From Nitrospirota bacterium (GTDB lineage: Bacteria > Nitrospirota > Thermodesulfovibrionia > Thermodesulfovibrionales > UBA6898), in assembly GCA_016217675.1 (NCBI GenBank), contig JACRHC010000075.1, forward strand, positions 1 through 60,848: a DNA stretch of 60,848 bases, in the 5' to 3' direction. The first letter of the stretch is position 1, and the number at the start of each line of letters is the position of its first letter. This document shows positions 60,808 through 60,848 of this stretch, piece after piece. The position numbers were made by a program, and so were the translations under genes. Under the pieces are notes generated by a model. That model saw only the letters and a list, made by a program, of their open reading frames with translations, was not told the DNA's origin and ran no database searches.

Positions 60808-60848
60808 ATGGAGATCCCAAAGAGAAAACTCGGCAGGACCGGCATTGA
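60808..60848 (+). CDS. aldo/keto reductase, 5' end only
   Basis: The 13 codons up to the window edge read MEIPKRKLGRTGI, the usual first residues of aldo/keto reductases (R-x-LG-R-TG). The rest lies outside. TATACT at 60796-60801 is a possible -10. Confidence 0.6.
   Translation, partial: MEIPKRKLGRTGI

Overview
The window looks like chromosomal DNA of an anaerobic, Gram-negative-type bacterium. The outer membrane is indicated by a full Kdo pathway (kdsA, kdsB, kdsC, kdsD), several lipoboxes and a CcsA/ResB cytochrome c maturation pair. A group 3c-like MvhGA-HdrA-MvhD hydrogenase, selenocysteine machinery (selA, selB, tRNA-Sec) and a large chemosensory locus fit a Nitrospirota/Thermodesulfovibrionia-like or deltaproteobacterial sulfur/hydrogen-metabolising organism. 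That placement is inference from gene content only; no rRNA is present.

Layout. 1-366: leader with a sigma70-like promoter. 367-5989: a tightly overlapped hydrogenase operon (mvhG, mvhA, maturation protease, hdrA, mvhD), then a TusA-like sulfur carrier. 6106-19177: an unusual signalling operon of two CheW, an MCP, CheB, CheR-TPR, CheA-REC, REC-PP2C phosphatase, RsbW-like kinase, STAS protein, a PilB/GspE-like ATPase, an HPt-REC-REC-GGDEF protein and an HD protein. There is no stand-alone CheY, so output probably passes to partner switching, c-di-GMP and possibly a pilus/secretion motor. 19223-21954 (minus): TPR protein and OppD/OppF ATPases without permeases. 22261-26351: an ankyrin lipoprotein overlapping a DUF3859-like/HEAT exported protein. 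26426-31410: FlK-like thioesterase, a CysE-CysS fusion (minus), a small HEAT protein, an HD nucleotidase and a lipoprotein.

31516-34738 (minus): hicA-hicB followed by a TOTE-type primase/helicase, next to tRNA-Sec. 34886-41583: smc, PilZ, glcD-like oxidase, ccsA, resB. 41706-42681: a PIN-toxin remnant and an intact antitoxin/PIN pair with a palindromic operator. 42795-45866 (minus): active and inactive M16 peptidases plus a ferritin-like protein. 46107-50728: lipoprotein, selB, a two-CW protein on the opposite strand, selA. 50801-60715 (minus): a long envelope operon, kdsB-pyrG-kdsA-(secreted coiled coil)-kdsD-kdsC-pgsA-plsY-(TPR/zinc-ribbon membrane protein)-(DUF4388/pseudopilin-like fusion)-queC. 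The last 41 bases open an aldo/keto reductase.

Cross-cutting observations: 7-bp tandem repeats lie in frame in oppF, queC and kdsC, resembling the heptanucleotide STRR repeats of cyanobacteria. Several genes have a -10 hexamer a few bases before the start codon and no Shine-Dalgarno, suggesting leaderless mRNAs. The best candidates for an undescribed system are the Che/partner-switch/ATPase/GGDEF operon and the hicAB-TOTE module.
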